A stretch of 64,000 nt of DNA from Actinokineospora bangkokensis (lineage in GTDB: Bacteria; Actinomycetota; Actinomycetes; Mycobacteriales; Pseudonocardiaceae). The first letter of the stretch is position 1; the number at the start of each line of letters is the position of its first letter. Position numbers and translations under genes: made by a program. Positions 17,438 to 26,401 of this stretch are shown one piece after another. Under the pieces are notes generated by a model that made no database searches, was not told the origin of the DNA, and was given only the letters and a program-made list of their open reading frames with translations. The DNA is taken from assembly GCF_001940455.1 (NCBI RefSeq), contig NZ_MKQR01000007.1:395378-459377 (forward strand), given 5' to 3'.

Positions 17438-18226
17438 GTGACTGCTGTGACCCTGATGACCGACCACCCGGCATGGTGCCCGTCGCCGTCGGCGGCGGAC
17501 ACGTGGGTGCGGGCCGTGCACACCCTTGACGGGCCCGTGGGTGTCGTTGCCCGCGCGGGACACCGCCCCGACGCCGGTGCGCTCCGGGTCGACATCGTCG
17601 ACCCGGCTGCGATCGGAGGTGACCCGGTCCTGACCGGTCCCTTGCGGGTGGCGGGCCCGGTGGTCCGGGTCCGCACCCCTGACTTGTGGGAGTCGGTCAG
17701 CACCGCCGCGGTGCGACAGGTCATCAAGGCGACGCAGGCGCGCAAGCTGCACCGAGCGCTCTGCCAAGCCCATGGGACCCCGGTGGGCACGGACGCGGGT
17801 ACCGCGTGGGCGTTCCCCCGCCCGGAGGTCGTCCTGGGCCTGACCGACGCCGACTTCGCCGGGCTGCGGATGACCTTCTTCCGCACCGCCCTGCGCGCCG
17901 CGGCCGAAGCGGTCACCAAGCGCGGTGAGGAGTGGTCGGCTCTGCCTGCGGACGAACTCGTGCCCGCGCTGTGCACGATCCCGCGCATCGGCCCCTGGTC
18001 CGCGGGCGCCGCGGTGGCTGATCACACCAACCGCTTCGACCTGTACCCCTACGGCGACCTGGCTGTGCGCACCTGGGCGGCCCGCCTCGCCCCCTCGATC
18101 GACTGGCCCGCCGACGAGAAGGCCTTCGCCGCCCGGTGGGCATCGATGACGGGGGACCACCTGTCCGACCTGACATTGCTGACCTTGGCCTGGGGAGTCC
18201 GTCATGCCACTGGGGGCGCCGTCTAG
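17438..18226 (+). CDS. HhH-GPD DNA glycosylase-like protein (AlkA/OGG type)
   Basis: 262 residues from GTG 17438, placed by GAGAGG at 17425-17430. The N-terminal ~90 residues are a beta-rich domain. The rest matches the HhH-GPD fold: LGLTDADFAGLRMTFF, then the hairpin IPRIGPWSA (181-189), then YPYGDLAVRTW with Asp207 where AlkA has its catalytic Asp. No lyase-type Lys is seen before the GPD loop, so it would be monofunctional. It likely removes a damaged or modified base, though a non-DNA role is possible in this context. The 3' end overlaps the radical-SAM gene by 23 bp. Confidence 0.82.
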   Translation: MTAVTLMTDHPAWCPSPSAADTWVRAVHTLDGPVGVVARAGHRPDAGALRVDIVDPAAIGGDPVLTGPLRVAGPVVRVRTPDLWESVSTAAVRQVIKATQARKLHRALCQAHGTPVGTDAGTAWAFPRPEVVLGLTDADFAGLRMTFFRTALRAAAEAVTKRGEEWSALPADELVPALCTIPRIGPWSAGAAVADHTNRFDLYPYGDLAVRTWAARLAPSIDWPADEKAFAARWASMTGDHLSDLTLLTLAWGVRHATGGAV

Positions 18227-19694
18227 CCCTTCCACCGCCACTGCGTTCGACCTCATCGCCGGCCTCGACCCGGCGCACCCGGTCGACGTCGTCCTCGTCA
18301 ACGCCCCGCTGCGCGACTACGCGCTGCGCCCAAGGGTCAACGACTTCACCCTGCCCGTGCTGGGCATGGCCTACATCGCCACCGTCGCCGCCGAGGCCGG
18401 GTTCAACGTCGGAGTCTTGGACGCCGAGGCCCACGGCCTCGGCATCGACCACACCGCCGCCCTGGTCAACGCCGTGTCGCCGCGGTGGGCCGGGTTCAAC
18501 CTGCTGGCGCCCACCTACGAGGTCAGCGCGACGATCGCCGCGGCCCTCGACCCCGCCATCAAGCTCATGCTCGGCGGCCACCAGGCCAAGGCGCTGCCCG
18601 CGCGCATCCTCACCGACCCGCGGATGGCCCGCTGCGAGGCGCTGGTCCTCGGCGAGGGCGAGACCCGAGTGGTGCGCCTGCTGCACGACCACCTCGACCG
18701 CGCAACCCTGCCCGGGGTGATGTGGCTGGACCCCGTCACCCGCATCCCTGTCACCGGAGGCAAGCCCGGCACGGGGCACTTGCTGGCCCCCGACGTCAAC
18801 GCCTTGCCGTTCGTCGACCGCCGCTTCCTCACCCAGGACCCGCGATTGGACCAGGGCCGGTGGGAGGCGAACATGGTCGGCGCCCGTGGCTGCCCCTACG
18901 ACTGTTCGTTCTGCGGCGCCGCAGTCAGCGCCAATCCCGATGTCACCATCCGCACCCGCACCCCGACCGACATCCTCGCCGAGATGCACCAACTCCGCGA
19001 TGCCCGAGGGGTGACCGCTTTCCGGTTCGTCGACGACCTGTTCCTGGGTGCCCGCAAGGTCATCCACTCCATGCGCGACGCCTTCGCCGCGGAGGATGTC
19101 GGTCGCTGGGCCGCATGGGACGCCACCGGGAGGATCAACGTCCTCGATCGCGAGCCCGACCACGTGCTCGCGGAGCTGCGCGCCAACGGCCTGCGTGAAG
19201 TCGCGTTGGGTATCGAGTCCGGCAGCGAGCGCATGCTGGAGCTGATCGACAAGAGGATCACCCCGCAGACCACGACCCGGGTCGTGCGGCGGCTGACCGA
19301 GCACGGCATCAACGTCAAGGGGTACCTGATCCTCGGCCTGCCCACCGAGACAACCGCTGAGATCGACGCCACCGTCGGCTTGGCCCACCGCCTCTGGGAC
19401 ATCACCGACGACCAGCCCGGCCGCTTCCGCGTCTCGGCCTTCGAGTACCGCCCCTACCCCGGAACCCCCGACTGGCACCGCATCAAGGCCACGGGCCGCT
19501 ACACCGACGACCAACTCCTCAACTACTCCCCGGTCGACCTCACCGCCGACGGCCGGGAAGACTCGATGCTGGACCGCGACGAATTCAACTTCACCGTCAA
19601 CCTCCAGCTCAGCGATGCTCCCATCGACCACGTCCGCACCCGCCTGTTGGAACTCACCCGCGCCCAGCACGCCCGCGAGGCAGGTGCCCGGTGA
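18204..19694 (+). CDS. B12-binding-domain radical SAM protein
   Basis: 496 residues from ATG 18204. Residues ~27-180 resemble a cobalamin-binding Rossmann domain (LPVLGMAYIATVAAEAGF; KLMLGGHQAK). The radical SAM core begins with the cluster motif Cys230-x3-Cys234-x2-Cys237 (GARGCPYDCSFCGA). Further motifs include FVDDLFLG, EVALGIESGSERML and GYLILGLPTET. Such enzymes usually perform methyl transfer or ring rearrangement at unactivated carbons. The substrate is unknown; flanking nucleotide-acting genes suggest a nucleotide or base. It overlaps the genes on both sides, so the four genes form one transcription unit. Confidence 0.9.
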   Translation: MPLGAPSSPSTATAFDLIAGLDPAHPVDVVLVNAPLRDYALRPRVNDFTLPVLGMAYIATVAAEAGFNVGVLDAEAHGLGIDHTAALVNAVSPRWAGFNLLAPTYEVSATIAAALDPAIKLMLGGHQAKALPARILTDPRMARCEALVLGEGETRVVRLLHDHLDRATLPGVMWLDPVTRIPVTGGKPGTGHLLAPDVNALPFVDRRFLTQDPRLDQGRWEANMVGARGCPYDCSFCGAAVSANPDVTIRTRTPTDILAEMHQLRDARGVTAFRFVDDLFLGARKVIHSMRDAFAAEDVGRWAAWDATGRINVLDREPDHVLAELRANGLREVALGIESGSERMLELIDKRITPQTTTRVVRRLTEHGINVKGYLILGLPTETTAEIDATVGLAHRLWDITDDQPGRFRVSAFEYRPYPGTPDWHRIKATGRYTDDQLLNYSPVDLTADGREDSMLDRDEFNFTVNLQLSDAPIDHVRTRLLELTRAQHAREAGAR

Positions 19695-20329
19695 TGACCG
19701 ACCTGGGATTGTTGATCAGCATCGACGGGCCCGCCGGGGCGGGCAAGTCCACCTTGGTCGCTGCACTCGCCCGCTACCTGGCCGACCGCGGGCACCGGGT
19801 GCACGCCACCGCCGAGCCCTCCCACGGCCCTATCGGCACATTGGCACGGGCGAACGCGGACACCCTGCACGGTTACGCCCTGGCCTGTCTCGTCGCCGCT
19901 GACCGCTACCACCACCTCGACACCGAACTACGGCCCCGTCGCAACGACGGCCACCTCGTGCTCTGCGATCGCTACCTGCCTTCCACACTGGTCCTCCAGC
20001 GCATGGACGGCCTGCCACTCGACTTCCTCGAAGCCCTCAACGCCCACGTCGACCTCCCCGACCTCGCCGTCGTCCTCACCCTCGACCCGTTCGAGGCGGC
20101 GGACAGGGTCCGGGCCCGCGGCGCGCACAGCCGCTTCCACCAGGGCGTCGACTCCACCATCAAAGAAATCAACTTGTATGACCACGTCGGCGCGTGGCTG
20201 TCGACCAGGCGCGTGCCGGTCCTGCACCTCGACACCACCAGCACCCCGATCCGCCGACTCTGCGATGTGATCACCACGCAGGTGGAGGCCATGTTGGCCG
20301 CTCGGCGGCCAGCGATTGAGCGCGGGTAG
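19691..20329 (+). CDS. Thymidylate kinase-like P-loop kinase
   Basis: 212 residues; GTG 19691 overlaps the radical-SAM stop (ATG 19694 is the alternative start). Walker A GPAGAGKST (13-21), the substrate-side EPSHGPIG loop, and the DR(Y) motif CDRYLPSTLVLQ place it with dTMP kinases. A basic RARGAHSRFHQG stretch sits in the LID region. This is unlikely to be the housekeeping tmk: it sits in an accessory operon between a radical-SAM enzyme and a Nudix hydrolase. It may phosphorylate a modified deoxynucleoside monophosphate. That is inference. Confidence 0.88.
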   Translation: MMTDLGLLISIDGPAGAGKSTLVAALARYLADRGHRVHATAEPSHGPIGTLARANADTLHGYALACLVAADRYHHLDTELRPRRNDGHLVLCDRYLPSTLVLQRMDGLPLDFLEALNAHVDLPDLAVVLTLDPFEAADRVRARGAHSRFHQGVDSTIKEINLYDHVGAWLSTRRVPVLHLDTTSTPIRRLCDVITTQVEAMLAARRPAIERG

Positions 20330-20372
20330 CCTGCCACTACCGCGACGACCGCCACCAGGGACATGACGGGCA

Positions 20373-20810
20373 ATGCCAGACCAGCACACCGTGATCGACG
20401 TTCACGTTCTCCTGCTGCGGGACGACCACGTCCTGCTCACCCGACGCCGTGGCGGGTACGGCGATGGGATGTGGCACCTGCCCTCCGGCAAGCTCGACCC
20501 CTCCGAGTCCCTGCCCGCGGGGGCTGTCCGCGAGGTCTTCGAGGAAGTCGGTGTCACCGTCGACCCGGCCGACCTCCACCACTCGGCGGTGCTCCACGTC
20601 GCTGACTCCGGCCCGACCCCGCGACTGGGCGTCTTCTTCCACGCGCGGCGCTGGACGGGAACACCCACCAACCGGGAACCCGACAAGTGCGGGGGCATCG
20701 ACTGGTTCGCCCTCGACGACCTGCCCGACAACGTCATCCCCTACCCGCTGGCCGGGATCCGCGCCCACACCACCGGAACCACCTTCGCCGCGCTCGGCTG
20801 GCCGATCTAG
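20373..20810 (+). CDS. NUDIX hydrolase
   Basis: 145 residues. The complete Nudix box GX5EX7REUXEEXGU spans Gly39-Val61 (GKLDPSES ... REVFEEVGV), so the protein should be an active Mg-dependent pyrophosphohydrolase. The N-terminus HVLLLRDDHVLLTRRRGGYG is typical of nucleotide-acting members. It lies 43 bases behind the thymidylate-kinase-like gene and is the last gene of the set. A plausible role is to hydrolyse a non-canonical nucleoside triphosphate or a by-product of the pathway. Confidence 0.9.
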   Translation: MPDQHTVIDVHVLLLRDDHVLLTRRRGGYGDGMWHLPSGKLDPSESLPAGAVREVFEEVGVTVDPADLHHSAVLHVADSGPTPRLGVFFHARRWTGTPTNREPDKCGGIDWFALDDLPDNVIPYPLAGIRAHTTGTTFAALGWPI

Positions 20811-20909
20811 CGGCTCTACCGTTTGCCGAAACCCTGAGCGGACAAAGTGTCGCAAGTGGATTGAGACTGGTCGACAAGCCCGTCACCGAGATCGGCCTAT
20901 AGTCGAGGT

Positions 20910-21401
20910 GTGAACAAACCTTCTCCGGACAGCCGCGGTTTCACCTACCCGGAAGTGGGGGCGACGGCCTCAGCGCTGCCTGACGGGTATCGCACGGTTC
21001 GCCGGTCGCGGCTGTTGGCTCCGGGGAGGACCTTCGCGGAGGCTTCCGAGCTGTTGATGGGGTGGAAGGTGCACGAGCGCGCCGGGTTGGCCGTGACCGC
21101 CTCCGCTCCTCGCGCGAAAGCCGGGGTCGACGTGACGATGCGGTTCGCGTTCGTCTTCTCGGTCCCGTGCAGGGTGGTCTATACCGTCGAGGAGGACGAC
21201 GTGTGCGGGTTCGCCTACGGGACGCTGCCCGGTCATCCTGAGCGCGGGGAGGAGCGGTTCGTGCTGTCGAAGACCGACGCGGGCGTCCTGTTCGAGATCG
21301 TGGCCTTCTCCCGGCACGCCTCGCTGGTGGCGCGTGCCGGTGGGCCCGTCACCAGGTTGGTGCAGGACGCGATGACGAGCCGCTACTTGCGGGCGATCTA
21401 G
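20910..21401 (+). CDS. DUF1990 family protein
   Basis: 163 residues from GTG 20910. The sequence matches DUF1990: FTYPEVGATASALPDGYRTV near the start, ASELLMGWKVHERAG, and a C-terminal ERFVLSKTDAGVLFEIVAFS. The fold is related to SRPBCC; no activity is established. The stop codon TAG is formed by the outer end of a MITE-like palindrome (21399-21564), so the original C-terminus may have been altered slightly by that insertion. Confidence 0.85.
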   Translation: MNKPSPDSRGFTYPEVGATASALPDGYRTVRRSRLLAPGRTFAEASELLMGWKVHERAGLAVTASAPRAKAGVDVTMRFAFVFSVPCRVVYTVEEDDVCGFAYGTLPGHPERGEERFVLSKTDAGVLFEIVAFSRHASLVARAGGPVTRLVQDAMTSRYLRAI

Positions 21402-21564
21402 GGCCTGTCCTCACAGCCTCGCCCAGCGATAGCCGCGCCAGATCGAACGCAGGCGGCACCGGACGAGGAACCGAGTACATCCAGTACGAGGTCCCTCGTC
21501 CGGGCACCGCCTGCGTCCGATCTGATCACGACTCTCACAGAGCAGGCTTTGAGGACAGGCCCTA
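21399..21564. mobile_element. MITE-like palindromic element
   Basis: A 166-base near-perfect palindrome. The ends TAGGGCCTGTCCTCA and TGAGGACAGGCCCTA are exactly complementary, and most of the interior also pairs (CAGATCGAACGCAGGCGG against CCGCCTGCGTCCGATCTG; CGGACGAGG against CCTCGTCCG). The flanks read CTAG on both sides, which would be a target duplication of the kind IS5-family elements make, or a TA duplication if the ends are read 2 bases further in. No transposase is encoded. It could also be a REP-like or structured RNA element. Confidence 0.7.
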
Positions 21565-21613
21565 GGCCTGCGCTCCCGGTGGTCCCCGAGGTGCCGATGA
21601 CTACGATGGACCG

Positions 21614-22828
21614 GTGAGCGATGACGACGCGGCCTCGATCGTCGGGCGTCTCCTCGACACCCGCGAGGAGTTCATCGCGGTCCTGATCGACGAGATGCGC
21701 GCGCGGATCCCCGAGTTGGACCACGACGCCGCGATCGTGCGGCTGTTGAAGGCGAGCGTGTCGGAGAACGTCGTCAGCGGGATGAACTCGCTCATGCACG
21801 ACGGTGAGCCGGGATCGGTGGAGGCCCCCGACTCCGCGCTGTCCTACGCCCGGGCGCTGGCCCGCAACGGCGTGCCGCTGTCCGCGCTGATCCGCGCCTA
21901 CTGGGTCGGGCACTCCCGCTCCACCGACCTGATCTTCCAGTTCGGGGCGCAGGTCCGCGCGGACGTGCGCACCGAGGTGGTCGCCGTGCTGGTCCGGCGG
22001 AACACGACCTGGCTCGACGAGGTGACCTCGCAGGTCGCGCGCGCGTACGAGGTGGAGCGGGAGGCGTGGCTGTCGGGCAGCCAGGGGCTGCGGCGGCGCG
22101 TGGTCGGTGACCTGCTCGACCGCAAGCCCATCACCGCCGAGCAGGCCGAACGCGTCCTCGGGTACGGCTTCGACGGCGTCCACCGCTGCGTGCTCGTCCA
22201 GACGACGGGCGTCCCGCGCGCCGCCGACGCCGTCGTGGAGGCCCTGCGCCTGGGGTCGCGGGCGCGGGCGCACCTGGCCGTCGAGCTGGGCGACGGGGTG
22301 ACCGCGGTGTGGTTGACCGTGTCCGACCCGGCCGAGACGACCATCGCCGCGGGCGGCCTGCCCCCCGCCCTGGTGGCCATCGGCAACGCCGAGCCCGGCG
22401 TCGAGGGGTTCCGCCGCTCCTACCGCCAGGCCGAGCGCGTGCGGCTCGTGCTCACCACGGGGGAGGGCGGCGCGCCCGCCGGGGTCGACGGGCGGCCCGG
22501 CTGGGCCCGCTTCAGCGAGCTGACCCCCCTCGCGCTGATGGTGCACGACGTCGACGAGGTGCGGGCGTTCGTGCGGCGGCAGCTGGGCGAGCTGGCCGGG
22601 TCGGACTCCCGCGTCGAGGTCCTGCGGGAGACGCTGTGGGCCTACCTGTGCGCCCGCGGCAGCGTGACGGCGACGGCCGCGGCGTTGACCATGCACCGCA
22701 ACTCGGTGCAGTACCGGGTCGAGCGGGCGGTGGAGCTGCTGCCCGGGCAGGCGCTGCCCGACCCGGCGCACGACCTGCAGACCGCCCTGGACGCCGCGCG
22801 GTGGCTCGGAGCAGCGGTCCTGGCCTGA
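21614..22828 (+). CDS. PucR-family transcriptional regulator
   Basis: 404 residues from GTG 21614. The N-terminal ~150 residues are helical and sensor-like (LSALIRAYWVGHSRSTDLIF). A GGDEF-like middle region follows, and the C-terminal PucR helix-turn-helix reads TAAALTMHRNSVQYRVERA. It precedes an AMP-ligase/DUF3556/oxidoreductase operon on the same strand by ~130 bases. Two dyads in that gap suggest it regulates the operon. This is one of two PucR-type proteins in the window (the other is at 34953). Confidence 0.9.
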   Translation: MSDDDAASIVGRLLDTREEFIAVLIDEMRARIPELDHDAAIVRLLKASVSENVVSGMNSLMHDGEPGSVEAPDSALSYARALARNGVPLSALIRAYWVGHSRSTDLIFQFGAQVRADVRTEVVAVLVRRNTTWLDEVTSQVARAYEVEREAWLSGSQGLRRRVVGDLLDRKPITAEQAERVLGYGFDGVHRCVLVQTTGVPRAADAVVEALRLGSRARAHLAVELGDGVTAVWLTVSDPAETTIAAGGLPPALVAIGNAEPGVEGFRRSYRQAERVRLVLTTGEGGAPAGVDGRPGWARFSELTPLALMVHDVDEVRAFVRRQLGELAGSDSRVEVLRETLWAYLCARGSVTATAAALTMHRNSVQYRVERAVELLPGQALPDPAHDLQTALDAARWLGAAVLA

Positions 22829-22839
22829 CCAGCCGTTTT

Positions 22840-22897
22840 GTGCAGAGTGCACGAAGGCGCCGATGATGTTCGGAGCGCGTGCCGTGGTGTGCACCAC
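22840..22897. promoter_or_regulatory. Paired dyads before the AMP-ligase operon
   Basis: GTGCA-GAG-TGCAC at 22840-22852 and GTGGTG-TG-CACCAC at 22884-22897 share a TGCAC core. They lie between the PucR gene and its probable target and could be its operators. Confidence 0.35.
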
Positions 22898-22962
22898 AGC
22901 CCCGCTCGTACGGTCCGGTGACCTGCCGATCGGGCGGGTCCCCGACGACGAGGACCGGTCTC

Positions 22963-24435
22963 ATGCACTTCGCCTTGCTGCCCGAGGAACGCCGCCGCAC
23001 CGCGCCGGACGCGCCTGCCCTCGCCGACGACGGGCACCCGGCCGTGTCCAACGACGACTTCGCGACCATGGTCGGCGCCGCCGCCGACCGGCTGCGCGAC
23101 GCCGGGGTGCGCGCCGGGGGCGTCGTCGCGGTGAAGCTGACCAACCGGGTCGAGCTGGTGGTGGCGATGTTCGCCGCGTGGCGGCTGGGCGCCGCCCTCA
23201 CCCCGGTCAACCCCGCCCTCACGGCCGCCGAGACCGCCTACCAGCTGACCGACTCCGGGGCGGCGGTGCTGGTCACCGACCATCTCGACGACGCGCCCGC
23301 GGACGGGCCGGTGGTGGTGCCGGTCGACCAGCTCACCACGGGCACCCCGGGCGGCTCGACCGAGGCCGTGGCCGCCGAGGACGAGGACATCGCGCTGATC
23401 ATCTACACCAGCGGCACCACCGGTCGCCCGAAGGGGGTGCTGCTGACCCACGCCAACCTCGACGCGATGACCGAGTCGTCGCTGCTGGCGACCGGGATCG
23501 GCGCCGACGACCACTGCCTGCTGATCCTGCCGCTGTTCCACGTCAACGGCATCGTGGTCAGCGTCCTGACCCCGCTGCGCGCCGGTGGCCGCACGACGAT
23601 CGTGGGCAAGTTCAGCGCCCGCAGCTTCTTCACCTCGGTGGAGCGCGCCCGGCCGACCTACTTCTCCGGCGTGCCCGCCATCTTCGCGATGCTGGCGAAC
23701 CTGCCCGACGACCAGATGCCGGACACCTCCTCGCTGCGCTTCGTCGTCTGCGGCGCGGCGCCGATGCCCGCCCCCCTGATCAGCGCGGTCGAGAAGCGCT
23801 ACGGCGTCACCCTGGTGGAGGGGTACGGGCTGTCGGAGGCCACCTGCGGGTCCACGCTCAACCCCGTGCGCGGCACGCGCAAGCCGGGCACGGTCGGCCT
23901 GCCGATGCCCGGTCAGCGGGTGGCGGTCATGGCCGAGGACGGCACGCTGCTCCCGCCAGGCGAGACCGGCGAGGTCGTCGTGTCCGGCCCGACGGTGATG
24001 AAGGGCTACCTCAACCGGCCGGAAGCCACGGACGAGGCGCTGCGCGGGGGCTGGCTGCACACCGGGGACGTCGGCCGGTTCGACGAGGACGGCTACCTCG
24101 TCCTGGTCGACCGGATCAAGGACATGATCATCCGGGGTGGCGAGAACATCTACCCCAAGGAGATCGAGACGGTCCTGCACGAGCACCCGGAGGTGTTCGA
24201 GGCCGCTGTCATCGGGGTCCCCGACCCGGTGCTGGGCGAGGTCCCGGTGGCGGTGGTGTCCCTGCGCGGTGCCGCCACCACCACGGCCGAGGAGCTGACC
24301 GACTTCCTGCGCGAGCGGCTCGCCGCGTACAAGGTGCCCTCGCGCGTCGACCTCGTGGCCGAGGTGCCCAAGAACCAGGTCGGGAAGATCGACAAGCCCG
24401 CCCTGCGCGCCCGCGCGGCCCCGATCACCGCCTGA
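22963..24435 (+). CDS. Acyl-CoA synthetase / AMP-dependent ligase
   Basis: 490 residues from ATG 22963, with GAGGA 8 bases upstream. The AMP-binding P-loop is YTSGTTGRPKG. Other ANL motifs are VEGYGLSEATCGS, LHTGDVGRFDEDGYL, and the hinge DRIKDMIIRGGENIYPKEIE; the C-terminal catalytic Lys sits in VPKNQVGKIDK. It activates a carboxylate, probably a fatty or aromatic acid, to its CoA thioester. It is followed by DUF3556 and an FAD oxidoreductase, which hints at a lipid or steroid-like substrate. Specificity cannot be read directly. Confidence 0.92.
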   Translation: MHFALLPEERRRTAPDAPALADDGHPAVSNDDFATMVGAAADRLRDAGVRAGGVVAVKLTNRVELVVAMFAAWRLGAALTPVNPALTAAETAYQLTDSGAAVLVTDHLDDAPADGPVVVPVDQLTTGTPGGSTEAVAAEDEDIALIIYTSGTTGRPKGVLLTHANLDAMTESSLLATGIGADDHCLLILPLFHVNGIVVSVLTPLRAGGRTTIVGKFSARSFFTSVERARPTYFSGVPAIFAMLANLPDDQMPDTSSLRFVVCGAAPMPAPLISAVEKRYGVTLVEGYGLSEATCGSTLNPVRGTRKPGTVGLPMPGQRVAVMAEDGTLLPPGETGEVVVSGPTVMKGYLNRPEATDEALRGGWLHTGDVGRFDEDGYLVLVDRIKDMIIRGGENIYPKEIETVLHEHPEVFEAAVIGVPDPVLGEVPVAVVSLRGAATTTAEELTDFLRERLAAYKVPSRVDLVAEVPKNQVGKIDKPALRARAAPITA

Positions 24436-24527
24436 CCCGGCAGCACCCCCGGCGCAGCACCCCCGGCGCAGAGCACCCGGGGCGGTGACGCGCTCGTCCC
24501 ACACACCACGACAACGAGGTTGTTCCC

Positions 24528-26321
24528 ATGGGATTGCTGAAACCCACCTTGCCCGACGTCCAGGACATGACCGAGTGGCAGCAGCGCTCTCGCGCTGAGC
24601 GCCTGCAGGTGCTGACCCGCCACTGGGTCGACCACGGCTTCGGCAGCCCGCAGTCGGTGTACAGCTTCTACCTGCTCAAGCTCGTCATCTACGCGGGCGG
24701 CGCGCTCCTGTTCGTCGCCGCGACACCGGGCATCGGCGGTCTCGGCGACATCGCCTCGTGGTGGGACGAGGGCATCGTCTACCAGAAGCTCGTCGTCTGG
24801 ACGCTGCTGTACGAGGTGATCGGGCTCGGGTGCGGCTCCGGGCCGCTGTCCTCCCGGTTCATGCCTCCCATCGGCTCGATCCTGTACTGGGTGCGGCCGG
24901 GCACGATCCGGCTGCCACCGTGGCCCAACCGGGTCCCCCTGACCAAGGGCAGCAGGCGCACGGTCTTCGACGTCGCGGTCTACCTGGTCGTGCTGCTGTC
25001 CGCGGTGTACGCCCTCTTGCAACCGGGGGGCCAGGAGGTCGCGGGCGCAGAGGGCGTGGGGCTCCTCGACCCGCTGACCGTCGTCCCGCTCATCGTGGCG
25101 CTGGCCGTGCTGGGCCTGCGCGACAAGACGATCTTCCTCGCGGCGCGCGGTGAGCAGTACTGGCTGTCGCTGTTCATCTTCTTCTTCGCCTACGGCGACC
25201 AGCTCGTCGGCTTCAAGCTGGTGATGCTCGCGCTGTGGTGGGGTGCGGCGACCTCCAAGCTCAACCACCACTTCCCGTACGTGGTGGCCGTGATGATGAG
25301 CAACGCGCCCTTCATGCGGTTCCGGGCGGTCAAGCGCCTGATGTACCGCGACTTCCCGAACGACCTGCGCCCGTCCTGGGTGCCCTCGGTGCTGGCGCAC
25401 GTCGGCACGGCCACCGAGTACGGCGTGCCCCTGTTCCTGGTCTTCTTCGGCGACGGCGGGCCCCTGACGTGGGCGGCGCTGATCTACATGGCGCTGTTCC
25501 ACCTCCACATCCTCTCGACCATCCCCATGGGCGTGCCGCTGGAGTGGAACGTCTTCTTCATCTTCTCGCTGTTCTACCTCTTCGGTGCCCACGGCGACCA
25601 GACGGTGTGGCAGCTGGAGAACCCGTGGCTGCTGGCGGTGCTGCTCCCGAGCCTGGTGGTGCTGCCGCTGCTGGGCAACGTGCGGCCCGACCTCGTGTCG
25701 TTCCTGCCCGCCATGCGGTACTACGCGGGCAACTGGGCGACGAGCAGCTGGATGTTCCGCCCGGCGGCCCTGGCGCGGATGTCCGAGGCCCTCACCACCA
25801 GCTGCACCCTGCCCACCGAGCAGCTGGCGCGCCTCTACGACCCGCGCACGGCCGTCCTCATGGCGGGCAAGGCGCAGAGCTGGCGGGCGATGCACTCGCA
25901 CGGCCGCGCCCACAACGGGCTCGTGGACAGGGTCGCGGGCGACGACCCGGATGTGGTCGTCATCGACGGCGAGTTGATCGCGGGCTTCGCGATCGGCTGG
26001 AACTTCGGTGAGGGGCACCTGCACAACGCCCAGCTCCTCAACGCCATCCAGGAGCGCTGCGGGTTCGCCCCCGGCGACGTGCGGATCATGACGCTCGAAG
26101 GACAGCCGATCCAGCGCCAGGACCAGCGCTACGAGATCCACGACGCCGCGCTCGGCCTGCTGGAGACGGGTACGGTCACCGTGGCGCAGATGCGCGAACG
26201 CCAGCCCTGGCCCACCGACGGGCGCGACTACCCCGTGCACGACGTGCGCCGCACCGAAGCCGGGATCGCCGCGTTGGCGGGGACGGCGGACGTCGAGAGC
26301 CCGACCGCGCCCACTTCCTGA
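24528..26321 (+). CDS. DUF3556 transmembrane protein
   Basis: 597 residues starting MGLLKPTLPDVQD, the usual opening of the DUF3556 family known from mycobacteria and relatives. About nine hydrophobic segments occupy residues 40-400, with HFPYVVAVMMSN and EWNVFFIFSLFYLFG among the conserved blocks. The C-terminal ~170 residues are soluble (VLMAGKAQSWRAMHSHGRAH; VDRVAGDDPDVVVIDGELI). The function is not established. In the 92 bases before it, a 14-base unit (GCAGCACCCCCGGC) is repeated in tandem. It lies between an acyl-CoA synthetase and an FAD oxidoreductase, so a lipid-related role is plausible. Confidence 0.9.
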   Translation: MGLLKPTLPDVQDMTEWQQRSRAERLQVLTRHWVDHGFGSPQSVYSFYLLKLVIYAGGALLFVAATPGIGGLGDIASWWDEGIVYQKLVVWTLLYEVIGLGCGSGPLSSRFMPPIGSILYWVRPGTIRLPPWPNRVPLTKGSRRTVFDVAVYLVVLLSAVYALLQPGGQEVAGAEGVGLLDPLTVVPLIVALAVLGLRDKTIFLAARGEQYWLSLFIFFFAYGDQLVGFKLVMLALWWGAATSKLNHHFPYVVAVMMSNAPFMRFRAVKRLMYRDFPNDLRPSWVPSVLAHVGTATEYGVPLFLVFFGDGGPLTWAALIYMALFHLHILSTIPMGVPLEWNVFFIFSLFYLFGAHGDQTVWQLENPWLLAVLLPSLVVLPLLGNVRPDLVSFLPAMRYYAGNWATSSWMFRPAALARMSEALTTSCTLPTEQLARLYDPRTAVLMAGKAQSWRAMHSHGRAHNGLVDRVAGDDPDVVVIDGELIAGFAIGWNFGEGHLHNAQLLNAIQERCGFAPGDVRIMTLEGQPIQRQDQRYEIHDAALGLLETGTVTVAQMRERQPWPTDGRDYPVHDVRRTEAGIAALAGTADVESPTAPTS

Positions 26322-26324
26322 CGA

Positions 26325-26376
26325 GCGGCCCACCGCGCGTCGGGCGACCCCCGACCCCCGACGCGCGGTGGGCCGC
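26325..26376 (+). terminator. Long hairpin between DUF3556 and oxidoreductase genes
   Basis: A perfect 20-bp stem (left arm begins GCGGCCCACC, right arm ends GGTGGGCCGC) with a 12-base loop, beginning 3 bases after the DUF3556 stop. It is inside an apparent operon, so it may be a terminator that separates the last gene, or a structure that protects the upstream mRNA. Confidence 0.65.
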
Positions 26377-26401
26377 AGGTCTTGCCGGAGGAGAACACCA
26401 G

